Shown piece by piece: positions 37,690-49,511 of a stretch of 64,000 bases of DNA (positions are counted from its first letter, which is position 1; every line of letters starts with the position of its first letter). This DNA is from Multifurca ochricompacta. Lineage: Eukaryota > Basidiomycota > Agaricomycetes > Russulales > Russulaceae. The stretch is from contig WTXG01000010.1 of NCBI GenBank assembly GCA_022496185.1, positions 496,001 to 560,000 on the forward strand, given 5' to 3'. A model generated the notes under the pieces. That model saw only the letters and a program-made list of their open reading frames with translations, searched no databases and was not told the origin of the DNA. A program made the position numbers and the translations under genes.

Positions 37690-38677
37690 ATGTCGTCTGA
37701 GTTGGACTACTCTCCCTCCGTTAGAGGACCGTCTGATCTCCGTGCCCAGGCTCACTCGCCCAAGCCACCACCAAAGGATAGCCAAGACCATATTTCTCCA
37801 TGGATTCCAATTTCTATGGTTAGTGCACTTTTCCGTTTTCCGTCGTGGAGAATTAACAAGTGGGTATCAGCTTGTGGTCACGACAACTGCCCTTGCCGTC
37901 CCCCTTGTTCTGCTCCGTCGACAGCGTGCGGCCACAGTCGCATCTATTTTCAGTAGAAGCCCGTCTTCTTCGATACCGAGTGGTGCACCGCCCGTGAGAC
38001 GCATCCCATTGCGCAGCGTTCCCTCTGTTGTACCACCGCCTCGTGTTGCACCAGTACAGACGCCGATGTCACCAGTGGGGGCACCGTCGTTGGAAGCAGG
38101 AAGCACTTTTGGAATGTCATTTAAGGACGCATCGAGCGTGTCTAAAGAGGACGGTTTCAATGGCGCTTTGGACTCTCTCAAAGCATTCGGCATCGCTACT
38201 GCTCTCGTCATGGCTGGTGGTGCTGCCAGCGTATGGGGCATTAAAACATACCTCGGTGTAAAGGATGTGCGCAATCTTTAAACACCTACGCATCTAGCTT
38301 TAGATCTTATTATTCGTTTTCACGTTCGCCAGACCCAGGAGTTCGCATCCGCCATGCGCCTCACCCTCCTCACCAAGTGGCCACTCCTTACTTCACGCAT
38401 CCATCGCACGTCCGACTCGGCTCCTCTCCCTACCCAACCGGTCTCGTTACCAGCGAGCGTTCCTACAACATCGGAATCGGATGTACGGCCCCCGACGGCT
38501 GTTGTGCCAGATGCGGAGGGGTGGAACTGGCCCGCCTCTCAAGCGCGCCTCGCAGCAGCGTATGAGCGTGGCGGTGTCGCACAGTTCGCTGAGGCGGCTG
38601 TCGGAGAGCTGGAGGCTGAGGTTGAGGTTGAACGGCGCAGACGCGGGCTTGCAAACTCTCCAGAAGGCCGAAGTTGA
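37690..38677 (+). CDS. TMEM242-like mitochondrial membrane protein
   Basis: Three exons (37690-37818, 37871-38266, 38333-38677) give 289 residues. A first helix is LVVTTTALAVPLVLL. The conserved core FGMSFKDASSVSKEDGFNGAL leads into helix GIATALVMAGGAASVWGI, then YLGVKD joined across the last intron to TQEFASAMR. This matches the TMEM242/C6orf35 family, in which animal members assist ATP synthase and complex I assembly in the mitochondrial inner membrane. The fungal protein has longer disordered tails: a Pro/Ser-rich stretch between the helices and a Glu-rich C terminus (VGELEAEVEVERRRR). It lies 194 bp downstream of the giant GTPase gene on the same strand. Confidence 0.75.
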
Positions 38678-39441
38678 CTAACCCCATGTACAAGTCTGGG
38701 TTGCTGAAGCGACTCGACCCTCGCCTCTTGTCGGTACTATCGTACTGTAAGTTAGATCGTTATGTTATGTACAGCATTTAGGTCTGGAACACTACACCAC
38801 AGCCGAGACTAATCAAGCCCCGGAAGAGTATTATTATATACTGATGGTAGACCCAAGCTACGTGACCTAAGCCAAATGAATATACAGCATTCCCTAGGCT
38901 ACCGCGACTGAGCCCTGAGACCAGCGACATTTGCCAATGAGGCGCGGTTCTGGACTTTTGGTCCGCCTGAATTTTGATTTCAGTCAAGGGTAGAAACTAT
39001 AAACCCCAGACGTCTCTTTGGGATGCGATGAGGCACCCGTACAGAAACGATCCAACTAAGGTCTGTGGGCAAGGACGGATAATGTAACCACCGCTTGCAT
39101 TCCACGTGAATATAGCCATCAGCTTATTGGAGGCTGAGACCCCCGAAGTGAGGACCCCCGGGTAGAACTATGATCTGTTTCATACTTGCAAGAAAACAAT
39201 GGCTTTGTTGTTATTCGCGTAACAAGACCTGATACTTGTGGGCCGTTGTGAGCAATAAATACACATGGACCTATATTCGTCAACAGGCACCCACTTGGAA
39301 CAATAAGCCCGCGTAACCGAAGACAACAAAGTACTAGCGCGGTTGCCCTCTTGTTGCGAGAATGCATACTTTATATCTAACACCTTGCACATCCTCTGAT
39401 GGTGCAAAAAATACATCCTGATACCCACACAAGATCGAGTC
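38678..39441. other. Intergenic region before the DUF6535 gene
   Basis: AT-balanced sequence with no recognised open frame. It should contain the DUF6535 gene promoter and the TMEM242-like terminator region. Confidence 0.4.
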
Positions 39442-41685
39442 ATGTCCGCTCCCGAGTCAAAACCCCAGGCCATAGCAAATCCCTTTCGTGAGTCCCGAAT
39501 CATGGGTCAGTAATACATCTCTTCTCGCACTATACATCTCCCACCACTGGCAATCTAACTTCCCTCCGCTGTAGCTCTACAAGCTAGTGCTGCGGCCAAG
39601 GAACAACCTGGATCCTCCCACTCTTCCAATATATTGGGACCTGCACCAGCGGATGGCGAAGCCCCATTTACGGACTCATCGAGTCCCCTATTCTCTTTAT
39701 ACTTATCGCACGCGGAGAAGCACGATCAAGAACAGAGCGATAGATGGAAAGCAGGCGCGGATGGGATACTCGTCTTCGTACGCAGGCCTCCACTTGTTGC
39801 CTTTGCCGGGTTGCAATCCACACTGACCGACGCGAATACACCCCGGTAGACCGGATTGTTTTCAGCTGCGCTCGCCACATTAGTAGTCGACAGCTACAAA
39901 TCATTACTGCCAGACTCAGGGTCAAACACCGTCGCCCTCCTCACCCAAATATCTCAGCAGCTTAATGGATCATCACAAGTTGTTATATCATCGTCTCCGA
40001 CCGCCCCGCAGTCCACCTTCCAACCGACCACTTCCGCTGTTTTGGTAAATGTGCTGTGGTTTCTGAGCCTGGTCATTACTCTCTTTTGCGCTCTGCTGGC
40101 AACCCTCCAGCAGCATTGGGCTCGTCGATACCTCCGTCTCACCCAACCCCAATGTGCTGTTAATAAGCGTGCTCGCATTCGCTCCTACTTTGCCGAGGGA
40201 GCTGCCCGCTTTCATATAGACTGGGCGGTGGAAGCCATCCCATCTCTTCTCCATATCTCTGTATTCCTTTTCTTGGCAGGCCTCGTCATCTCCTTATGGC
40301 AAATTCATCTCGTCGTCGCATCTGCCGTACTCGCATCAACCTCAGTCTGCGTGTCTGTATACGTTACCATCACAGTGATTCCAGTATTCTGTCACGATAG
40401 TCCCTACCATTCCCCGTTGTCGGGGTTTGTTTGGTGTATCCATCGAATGATTTCCAAAGCGGTCCTAAATGGCATCCAATCCACCGCAATCTTTCTTCAT
40501 AAATATTCAAGGCCCTTCGCAGGGAGCTATTTCCGGTCTCTCACGACCAAGATCTCATCTTACAAAGAACGTCTTTCCGAAGACATGACCAGTGCCGCCC
40601 AGAAAGCGGCCCGGGACGAAGACTGGCACATCGACGCCCGCGCGTTAAGTTGGACACTTGACAAGTTGGATGAAGAACGCGAGTTTGAACAATTCGTAGC
40701 AGGGATTCCCGCGTTTATGCGTTCTCTCGAGGTGCAAGAACCCGCGTTGGTGCTCAAGGCCTCGCGACTGAGCCGCACTGATACCAGTCTCTATCGCGAA
40801 ATCATGACCCTACTCATCCGCGCCTCGAAGCCTGGATTGCTACGGGATTCAAAGTCCTTACCCGAGTCCGTACGGCAACAGCGAATCACGACCTGCTTAG
40901 AGGCTCTCTACTTGTTTCCGAACGCCATTGAAGAGATCCTGCGGCGCGTATCAGGCGTCGACAACATCAACAACAAGAAAGTCAGAGCTGGCTTCGCGTC
41001 GATACTCGAATCCATGGAGTCTTGGCTCCTCGCAGAACGATTGTCAGTCCAGAACAAGCGGAACAGCGAGGCCGTGATGATCGGAGCGCGATGTATGGCC
41101 ACCGCAATAGCCGCCCGACTACGCGACACGCGAGAACTCCCAATCCTTATGCAGGCTTTCCCAGTCCTCATGCGACAGTTGAATATCAAGGAGCCGCACC
41201 TCTTGAATTCTTTTCTACAGCCCTTCGATAGCCTCCTCCTCAAGAACCTGAATAATTTCCTCGAAGAAACGGTGCTCAAGTTCATTCATAAGGACGTCCA
41301 GATTTTCATTTGGACGATACGCTTGTCCAATGGGTTCCAGCTTCAAAATGCTAACCAAGAGCTACGCGACCACTTTCACAAACTTTTCGTCAAGTTGGAA
41401 CACCTCGCAGATTACTCACAACCGGAGATGACGGTCCGGGGGAACGCGAGGAAGGTGCTTTTCGAGCTCGCCTGTCTGCGTGGCCACCCCCAGCAGTCAC
41501 GGACACTCCCTGCGATGACAGTTACAGTTTCTACCACCATGGAAAGTACTCGGGCATCGTCTCTCCCCTATAATTTTTCTTCGCCGAGGGATTTACCGCC
41601 GTCTCAATTTTATCCCCGAACGCCATACTCAGCTACCTTCCCCTTAATGCCTATACACTCTCCACATGGTGATTCGGGACCGTAA
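39442..41685 (+). CDS. DUF6535 domain-containing membrane protein
   Basis: Exons 39442-39487, 39575-39777 and 39850-41685 give 694 residues. The signature is near the N terminus: DRWKAGADGILVF, joined across intron 2 to TGLFSAALATLVVDSYKSL. It is followed by LVNVLWFLSLVITLFCALLATLQQHWARRYL and a helix pair (LLHISVFLFLAGLVISLW, VLASTSVCVSVYVTITVIPVF). The DUF6535 region spans about residues 70-260 with four membrane helices. The remaining 430 residues are soluble, helical and repeat-like, ending in a Ser/Pro-rich tail. This family is abundant in Agaricomycetes and its function is unknown. No frameshift is seen. Confidence 0.9.
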
Positions 41686-42644
41686 TCGGAATTCGCAGCT
41701 GGTTTGCGTCTCGCTTATCTTTTGGGGGGAAGATAAAAGGAGATTACCCCTTGACCCCCAAATATACTGTACCCTTTGAATACTTTCATCTCGAACGCGA
41801 TGATACCTTATGTTTATTAGGAAAGATGTATGTAGAGTGCTGCAGGTGGAAGCGTTGTCTGTAAGTAGGTAATCGAGAATCAAGATAAAATTGCTGTACA
41901 GGATAACGCGCACTGTAAGTTTGCGAGATGCCAAGCCCGAAGGATAGGTTCTTATGATCTTGCCCAAAGATCGGAATTGCGAACGTCCAATTGTAGTCCC
42001 AACCTTTCCGCACTGTGCTGCTTCTTAAAAACATCAAAAAAAGTTTGCAGAATCGTTTTGGAGGTAGTAGGTACATACAACATGTTCTGTCCAGATTTAA
42101 ACATGTCGCTGCGGCCCTATTGTCACTGGAAGGACTTCAAGAGTGATATTATATGTAATGATAAATTTGTCATAAACCAGGATCGGGATCAACAACAACA
42201 ACTATATATATTTGTTGGGAAAGATATCCACAACTACCTCCAAGAACCTTCCTCAAAGGCGACAGAGACTCAATAGCACACGAAAACACGACCAGCTAAT
42301 AGAGACACCACCAATCGGAGATCAGAGAGCGCAAAGTCAAATGAGCAAATGAGAACATTGTGACCAGAGAGGCCACCCTTACAATCTGTTAGTTCGGACG
42401 GACAAATGGACGGCGAATCTTGCACCTCGTCATCTTTCCTGAAGCGCTGAGCATTGATCTTGGCCGGAAGTCGATTCCTGCATTATTGCGCTAATATAAA
42501 ATTTTAGAAAATTAAGCAATTCCGTTCGTAGTGATCACGTGCACGGTCGGGGGGTCGATTGCCGTTTACTCGTTCCTTGATTCCTTGTTGCTTGGTTGGT
42601 CGCTTGGTTGGTTGGTTGGTACCGTACCTGCCCAGTCTCGTTGG
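41686..42644. other. Intergenic region between the DUF6535 and Mis12 genes
   Basis: No gene is supported. GGTTGGTCGCTTGGTTGGTTGGTTGGT lies just before the Mis12 start (42595-42620). AT-rich tracts occur near 42150-42220 and 42480-42520. Confidence 0.4.
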
Positions 42645-43568
42645 ATGGCCCAACCGAGCACATCGAGAGTAACACCGACAGTTCTCGTCCCAGAGCTCCT
42701 CTCATTCTCGCCCCACTTTCTTCTTGATGACACAATCAACATCGCAAATGACGGTGTCGGACGAGCCGTAGACGCGATGGAAGATTTTCTCAACCGTTGG
42801 GCCGAAACGCGCCTCCAGAAAGAGCCTGACTGGGATGCAGACAAGGAACTCGAGCAAGGTCTCGTCTCATTCCAAACGCTTCTTGAATTCCACACCGACA
42901 TTGCGTTTGACTTCTTCGAGGCGTGGTCACTCCGTAACATCTTTGCTGTACACCCCGACCTCCCGCTCGTCGCGCCCCATCACGCTGGACTCAACTTTGA
43001 TCAACTTCCGGAGAGAGAGGCAGAGCTACTGGCAGAAGTTGACGAGCTGTGGCGAAAAATCGAAAATGTGAGTTGGGGTCCCAAGCCGTTTGGCTCGATT
43101 TGAAAATTCCAGTCCCCCCTCCTTCTCCACCTGACACGCGCGTGTTTTTGTACATTTCATTAGCAAAAGCATTTGAAGCGGCTGTTGACACGGGCAGCTC
43201 GTGCGTCTCAACGGCACGCGAAGCAAGCACAGACGCGTCTCGACCGTCTTTCCTTCATTCAACCCGAACAGCTGCGTGGGTTACACGTACTGGCTAAAGA
43301 CGTTGACACGCTCTACATGAACGTTTCTGGATTACCGCCACTTGATCCCACTGATATGGACGCTCATCTACCCGAGCCGGGAAAACGGGAGTGGGAGGTC
43401 GGGAAGGCGGGTTACCTCAGTTGGGCCAGCGCTCAGCTCATAGAGAACGCGAAGGGTGCTGCGGCTGGCGGATCCGTGCTGGGTGGTGCATCGGCAGAAG
43501 AAGTGAGCGCAGTGATTTCGAAGGAGGATGTTGCAGCTGCGGTTCATGCCCTCGGAAAGGAGAGTTAG
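42645..43568 (+). CDS. Kinetochore protein Mis12/Mtw1, MIND complex subunit
   Basis: Two exons (42645-43067, 43164-43568) give 275 residues starting MAQPSTSRVTPTVL. The N-terminal Mis12 signature, ELLSFSPHFLLDDTINIANDGVGRAVDAMEDFL, is strong; it forms the helical head that binds CENP-C. The rest is helical and coiled-coil (EREAELLAEVDELWRKIEN; RLLTRAARASQRHAKQAQTR), as expected for the rod of the Mis12/Mtw1-Nnf1-Dsn1-Nsl1 complex. The upstream in-frame stretch from 42531 is open by chance; the ATG at 42645 gives the expected N terminus. Confidence 0.85.
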
Positions 43569-44538
43569 CGGTGTCTGGACTGTGATAAGTGGGCTTTGTT
43601 TAATTTCCCATGTAGTTTTAGTCATATCCTAGAACTTTTTTCTTTCCATCAAAGCCACAAAGTGTTCTCAGCGTCAAATCGTAGGCAAAGGGCACTGGAC
43701 GGGTTTGAGGAATTGCAGATGGCGCCAAGCTGCAGTTTAGCGCAGTGCATACCCGGTTTACAAGATGCGCTTCCTTCGACCGTCTCGATCTGGCAGTGAA
43801 GTTGTTAGGAACGCGATCAGAGCTTTTAAGCGAGATGCCATGTGCGGGCCATACCATTACTTTCTTCGTCCAAGTAGGAAACTAAATTTAAGTTTTGATT
43901 CATGAAAAAGGGTCGTGATGCCTGTAGCTTGCAAAGTACATTGAGTCTCTTGGAAGTTTCAGGCCCCGATGAATTCGCGCCCGGGAGCTCTATCTTGTCC
44001 GTGTTGGTCATCACCGGCAACTCCACCTCATTCCACGAGTCCATAACTACTAGGTATCCCTCAGCGTCCCAAAAAGATGACCGCCGCCAAACCTCAAGTG
44101 CACGAGGTTAGTTCGTGACGATAAGTCATCCCCAGCCCCCCGGGGAGCTGAGTTCTCGTTTCACTGGATGATAAAAAGACGCGGATTTTATCTGACAGAT
44201 CAGATACCACATAACTTCGCTGGAGTTCTCTCGTATCGCGACTTCTCGCGCTGAAAGTTCGATTACTGTCAACTCGCCTCATGGGGGGAAAAAAACCAAA
44301 AGGAAGAAATGTTTTTGTACGCAGATAGCGCAAGGCCCAATCTTTGATCACCTTCAATTTGCCTCATGAGGAAAATACCGAAAGGAAGAAAAATGTTTTT
44401 TGTATGCGAATAGCGCAAGGCCTACCAAAAAACAAAAATACAAGTGTTAATTGAGATGCACTTCGCAACAGGCTCCCCCCGGCGCTCGTCTCGCTCACAT
44501 GCCCGAGCTGATATTAGATAAACAGCACAGACGTACGT
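43569..44538. other. Convergent 3' region between Mis12 and fungalysin genes
   Basis: No coding gene is recognised. It contains an imperfect tandem repeat (44271-44424). Confidence 0.5.
44271..44424. repeat. Imperfect tandem repeat, about 85 bp unit
   Basis: Unit 1 reads CAACTCGCCTCATGGGGGG ... AAAGGAAGAAATGTTTTTGTACGCAGATAGCGCAAGGCCC. Unit 2, from about 44356, reads CAATTTGCCTCATGAGG ... GAAAGGAAGAAAAATGTTTTTTGTATGCGAATAGCGCAAGGCCT. Each ends in the same AGCGCAAGGCC block. Confidence 0.8.
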
Positions 44539-47014
44539 CTAGCAGCCAGCAGGGACAGTCGAATCGTCAACGTGGTTCGCGGCGTTAACACCAAGACCCC
44601 TGCTCGCAAACGCATGCCACAGTAAGCAATTATTCGCACCCGCAAATCGGTTCGCGTCAGCCTGGATCCATGCGTTGCGAGCTGTGAGGACTATGATACG
44701 TTCCCGTCAACAGCTGAATAAATACGCGGGTGGTGCGCCAAAAAAATTAAAATGCTCACAAGTGGGGTTGCATGGTTGGAGGAGGAGACTGTCAAGGAAG
44801 AGATGCATGAAGACGACGTTTCCCTCTGTGGTATTCGGGTTTGTGCGTGCAGTTGCAGACCACCCGTGCGCAGTGACGAGCGAGGCGTACACATTGTGAA
44901 GCATGTTGGCCCAGACCTCGCCAATGGCTATACATGCTTAATATAGCTGGATAACACAGGGAAGAAAGGTGGGGGGCATACCATGGACTTCAGTGAGGGT
45001 TTGCAAATTTGAGTAGCGTAGTGGGTTGGTTGTCCTTTTTTGGGGGGGGGCGGGGAATATGGATAAGCAAAATGATCAATTATTGGAAGAGCGTGATTAT
45101 TTCGAAGGGCACGTACGCGGAGGTCGAATATGGGTGGGTGCGAATGCCAGCGGGATTATTGATGACGTACTGCCCTAACACGAAGTCAACCGTGGTGGCC
45201 CCTTGCGCGTTCCAGCTGTGTACCAAACTTTAACTAAAGGAGAACCCACGTTCAAAGCAGATCAAACACTTACTCCGCCATAGTATCTGACCAGCCCTCG
45301 CCCATGCCCCCGGCCTCGGTGGTTTGGAGGCAACGTCCGGTCCCACCGCCAGTCATGCGATTAGTAATCCCATGTGTGTTCTCGTGAATCACAATATCGT
45401 TTTCAATGGCACCGTCACGTTCCGGCTAGGCGCAATTCAGTCACTTCCCTTTTTTGTTTTTTAAATATTGAGTGTTGGGGACATACGTTAGTTATGTCCC
45501 ATAGGAACATACGCATAGCCCCAGATTGTCCACTGCATCATGTGAGAAATCCATCAAACAACCCATAATCGATATCTGTACGTACTCTGGGGGGGTCGAG
45601 AAATCGGCATTGTCCACTCCTGCCGAGTCCTGTACACTCACAGTGACGCGGTCATTACCACGTCCACCTTTGCCAAAATTATTGTTCTGGAAGTTGAACG
45701 TGGCTTCTGTGAAACCATATTTGTAGGAGAAATCATGAACCGAGTTGACGATATAGAAGGCATTGGTAACAGCTGCTGCAACGTTCGTTGCAGTGGTCGG
45801 AGCCACCCCAGCGTTCTGGGTGTAGATGAAGTTGAGTCCAGAAGACGACTGCGATGTGACGCCAGTCGTTGAACCTTTGAACGCAATCACGTTGTTTCCA
45901 CTGCTAAACCTCAGAGGGAATCAAGGATAACCCAGCGAATAGGATGTGCTCACGCGGTTGTTGTTGTCGAGGTCGTACCATCGCTGTGCCATCCGTCAGG
46001 AGACGCAGTCAAGTCTTGGGGATCGGTGAGAGTTTGGAAACCCTGAGTGAGGACCTCCTCATTAATCGGAAGAACTAAGTACTGCACGAAGAGAAATATG
46101 ATCAGCGCAAGCTATAAATGGCTATTGCTTCAAAACTGACAGATGCCTTGGTGACGAAGTCCGTCACAGAGAGGAGCTTGTTGGAGTGCGCGTCCACAAA
46201 GGCTTCAAACCACTTTCCCTCTTTCTCATTTTGAATTTGAATAACGTGAGTGAGAGCAGCCGAATCGTCGGGCTGTACAAGGAACTCCAGTGTCGCAGGG
46301 TGTCCGTTGTACGTGCCACCCAGCGCCTGCTCTGCCGTGCTAATCGCATCGGCAAGTGAGACAGTCGGGATTTTATCCGCATTATTAGCTTCATTTATTA
46401 ATTGAGTCAAGACAGCTCCAGCACCAGGTCATTCATTGGCAAAGACATACATGTTTTGACGAAAGACGAGCTAAACGAGACGACCTTGCCGTTACTGTTG
46501 AAAGCAACATTAGCAACCGCATTGGCGACGGGTACCCCATTCTATTTCAGATCATGTGAGTCAGTATGGAAAGGGGGAAGAGAGAGAGAGAGAGAATAAA
46601 CCCACGATCTGCTGCTGCAGGAAGGCATGTTGGGCAGTTTGCGCTTCTGCGCTTGTACGGAACTTGACGCCGTCTTGGGAGATACCTAACTTGGATGCTA
46701 GGAAAGAAACTGAGGCAGTTTTGATGTCGAAGCCACCACGACGTGCCAGTGGGTGGTCCAAGCCATCTACTCCATATCCCTATTCGAGAACTCATAGTCA
46801 AAAAAAAAAAATACTAAGGCAGGAAACGGCGTCTGTTCACCTCGAAAGTTGACTCGGGATGGAACGTCTCAAGCTTGAGTTCCCCGCGCGAGCCAATTGA
46901 ACGCGTGCGATGAGTGCTGTGCTTCAGAGATGAGGGCGACGGCATTGCAGTAGTAGCAGACGTATAAAGAAGTGCAATCAGCACAGAAGAGAGTAGCTTG
47001 GTGAAAGGAGCCAT
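44539..47014 (-). CDS. Fungalysin, secreted M36 zinc metalloprotease
   Basis: The start at 47014 gives a signal peptide, [20 protein letters not shown], then a propeptide with the usual blocks ([52 protein letters not shown]). The mature enzyme has [18 protein letters not shown] (about 45710). The zinc site [10 protein letters not shown] lies at about 45365-45395, and the third ligand is in [13 protein letters not shown] (about 45290). It ends [10 protein letters not shown] at 44539. At least eight introns separate these blocks, including one after PCNPT. The enzyme is exported, self-processed and digests extracellular protein such as collagen or elastin-like substrates. No break is seen in the active site. 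The middle exon edges were not all resolved. Confidence 0.9.
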
Positions 47015-48052
47015 GTTTACGAATGTGAGCGATGAGGAGACAGATACTAGGGCCTGCGAGATGGACTGGCGGGTGAAGATTGAATGAAAATATGGCCCAG
47101 TTTATAAAGTAGTCCTCCTCGGTCACGAGCTAGCATGAAGAGCTAGATATCCACGACCCTGCGAGGGTAGTGGTAAGGGATCCATGCGGACCAGCATGGC
47201 CCGAAGTTAAACACACGCGTCGAAGTGCCTATCCAAAGGGAGTGCAGTAAGTATGCACAAGCTTAGCCGGCGATGCCAAGCCCGAGGAAGCCAGTAAACA
47301 GAAGTCATGAGGAAGGCCGATGCAATTCGGTGAAGACTTGACTTGTCGAGCATCGTTTGGAAGATTGGGTGCCATAGATTATCAAGAGAATAGACTCGAT
47401 GACCACACAACCGTAGCATTGACATTAACGACACAATGCGGAGAGAGGAGGGCTGATAGTGCCGTCGACATCAAAGACCCAGTGAAACGCGGTCTGGATA
47501 GATGAAAATGGATTGAACCACTGGGAAATATGATACACCCATGCGAAAGGAAGTGTCTGGGATAAAACCAATGTGGAGGTTGGCTCAGCGCCAAGATCAA
47601 TAGTGTGACTTGAATTTCCTTATATGCTCAAGTCAGCAGGTTAGTATGACGGCCACGGTCAGACTCTCAACTCACACACCACGCTTGTATTCTGAGAGCT
47701 GGTGTGCCGGTGAGTACTGCTTTTTCATGGTCATCCAATTGCTTTCTCTTTTTTTGTTACAACATGAGGATATTACCCAAACTCGGAACAAGAGAAGTCA
47801 GAGTTGTGGGAATGCTTCCGTGTGTAAACTCTCAAAGACTAAGACTCATAATATATCCTCCTTGAACCGTTACTAGATTCTTCCTAAAGGAGAACGGGAA
47901 GACTAAGGACAGGTGTCGGCAATTACAGCGACGCTGGCCTGAACCCGGCTGCTACATAAAATGACACGGGGGCTACAGTATTATAAACCTGCGAGTGATG
48001 TTAACAACTAGGGCACAAGAGATAAACATCATGAGGTGGCGAGCACTCACAT
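47015..48052. other. Intergenic region between fungalysin and VPS29 genes
   Basis: It should contain the fungalysin promoter. A stretch at 47148-47290 weakly resembles 5S rRNA (ATCCACGACC, GAAGTTAAACAC), but the spacing is wrong. No open frame with family resemblance is present. Confidence 0.4.
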
Positions 48053-48886
48053 CTACCACACGCTTGGCTGTGATGCCCCCGCACTTGGAATGCTCTGAGG
48101 CATGACCGTGCTGCGAGGCCCAGCCGCTTCTCGCTCTCTTGCGTTGAGTGCTTCCGCATCCTTGCGATACTCAATTTTCTCAACCCGAACTTCGCCATCT
48201 ATGAGTTGATACACATATGTTACCACTACAGGACCCTGGATGTCCATGAGTGCAAATGACGGCGTGGGATCACTGAGCATAGAACACTGCAAGTTGTGAT
48301 GCTATGTTACTGGGAAATTCCGACGGGACACATACCCATTAAAATGGCTTGACCATGCCCCAGTAGCCGAACCCGGATTCACGAAGAAGCGACCGTCGTG
48401 GTCGATGGCTTGGAACCTGTGGGACCAAAATTAAATTGTAAGTCAACAAAGCTTAGTCACTTGCAACCGCCGTCATACGTATGAGTGTGTCCAGAGATGA
48501 GTACGTCAACATCCATTTGCCTGGCTATGGAGTTCAAGGAATCCAAATCTCCCGTTGGAATACACTGGTGGCCATGAATGACCCCTATTCGTATAGGCGA
48601 ATGGGTGACTGTTAAGGAAAGCGGAAAGGCAACGGACTAGTAGTGGATCGTTGGAAACACACAAGATGATACCTAAAAGGTAGCTCACCTCGTCGTAATC
48701 ACCACGGACAACGTGCACATCAGCGGCGACCGTCCTCAGATAGTCGTAGGTTTCACGATCGCAAACATTGCCAGTGCAAAGAATTTGCTGGATTTTTCCT
48801 GGGACAAGAAGCTTCTTAAACTTGGATGGTAGGTCGTGAGTTCTATGAGGGATGTGAAAATCGCCTATGACGAGGACGAGAACCAT
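48053..48886 (-). CDS. VPS29: Vacuolar protein sorting protein 29, retromer subunit
   Basis: Four exons begin at the ATG at 48886 with [15 protein letters not shown]. Exon 1 (48886-48689) ends VRGDYDE. Exon 2 starts at 48636 and contains [18 protein letters not shown] and [12 protein letters not shown]. The next exon gives [22 protein letters not shown], and the last gives [25 protein letters not shown]. These are all the metallophosphoesterase-fold motifs (GDxH, GNxxD, GDxD, GHxH) of VPS29. It binds Vps35 in the endosomal retromer and is generally not catalytically active. The C-terminal tail after [11 protein letters not shown] is about 30 residues longer than in many homologues. It shares a 123 bp upstream region with the Mdm35 gene. 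Confidence 0.93.
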
Positions 48887-49009
48887 GGCGGGTGGATGTG
48901 GCAGGTGGTAGGGCCTTGCCAAAACGAGTAAGAGATGATGGTTGTTCAAAGCCAAGCGTGTGAGGCGCCCAAAGTTGCATATTCTCTCTCGCTCGCTCTC
49001 TCTCCTGCC
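48887..49009. promoter_or_regulatory. Bidirectional promoter region between VPS29 and Mdm35 genes
   Basis: The start codons of the two divergent genes are only 123 bp apart. The gap holds CTCTCTCTCGCTCGCTCTCTCTCC on the Mdm35 side, the pyrimidine tract common before fungal start codons. No clear TATA box is visible. Confidence 0.6.
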
Positions 49010-49511
49010 ATGGCCCACAGTATTGAAGACAGCTGCACGCCGCTAAAGGTTGGATATGATTCCTGTTTCAATTCTTGGTTCGAAAACTATCTCGAACCCG
49101 CTGTTTCTGCCTCTACATCACCCGAAAGTCGCGCTAAATACTCAAAAGAAAAGGCAGAAGAATACGAACGCAAGTGCGGCAAAATTTGGGCAAGTTACCG
49201 GGATTGCGTGCAAGTACGCTGGATTATTATTATTACTTTGTTGCATGTAGCATAACTTATCACAGAAAGCCGTAAAAGAAAAGGGGTTGAACGACCTTCT
49301 TGACCAGGCGCGGAAGGAAACCCTCTCAAGGAGCCTCCAAAGATGTCACAACCTTCATGAAACTTACGTGGCAAACCGCCCCGGTTATCCCATTCGTTCC
49401 GGTGAGCGTTGTGTTCCCTGGTTTATCTCAGCAAGCATCATTCACTTTGGCAGCATGACGCAGGACCCTACACCGCACCGCATGGCGTCGTATTGCTTAC
49501 ATAGCGTTTAG
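49010..49511 (+). CDS. MDM35: Mdm35/TRIAP1-like mitochondrial intermembrane space protein
   Basis: Exon 1 (49010-49213) encodes [32 protein letters not shown] and ends [13 protein letters not shown]. Exon 2 from 49266 continues [18 protein letters not shown]. The paired Cys residues ([11 protein letters not shown] and [11 protein letters not shown]) form the twin CX9C fold. Mdm35 carries Ups/PRELI lipid-transfer proteins in the intermembrane space and supports cardiolipin and phosphatidylethanolamine metabolism. Homologues end soon after QARKE. Here the frame runs on for about 65 residues to 49511. A GTGAGC intron at 49402-49463 is possible and would end the gene at 49504. The C-terminal extension is therefore uncertain. 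Confidence 0.88.

Noticed and set aside
47148..47290. Possible 5S rRNA gene
   Set aside because: Only short blocks (ATCCACGACC, GAAGTTAAACAC) resemble 5S. Their spacing is about seven bases too long, and the expected 3' half and pairing ends are not visible.
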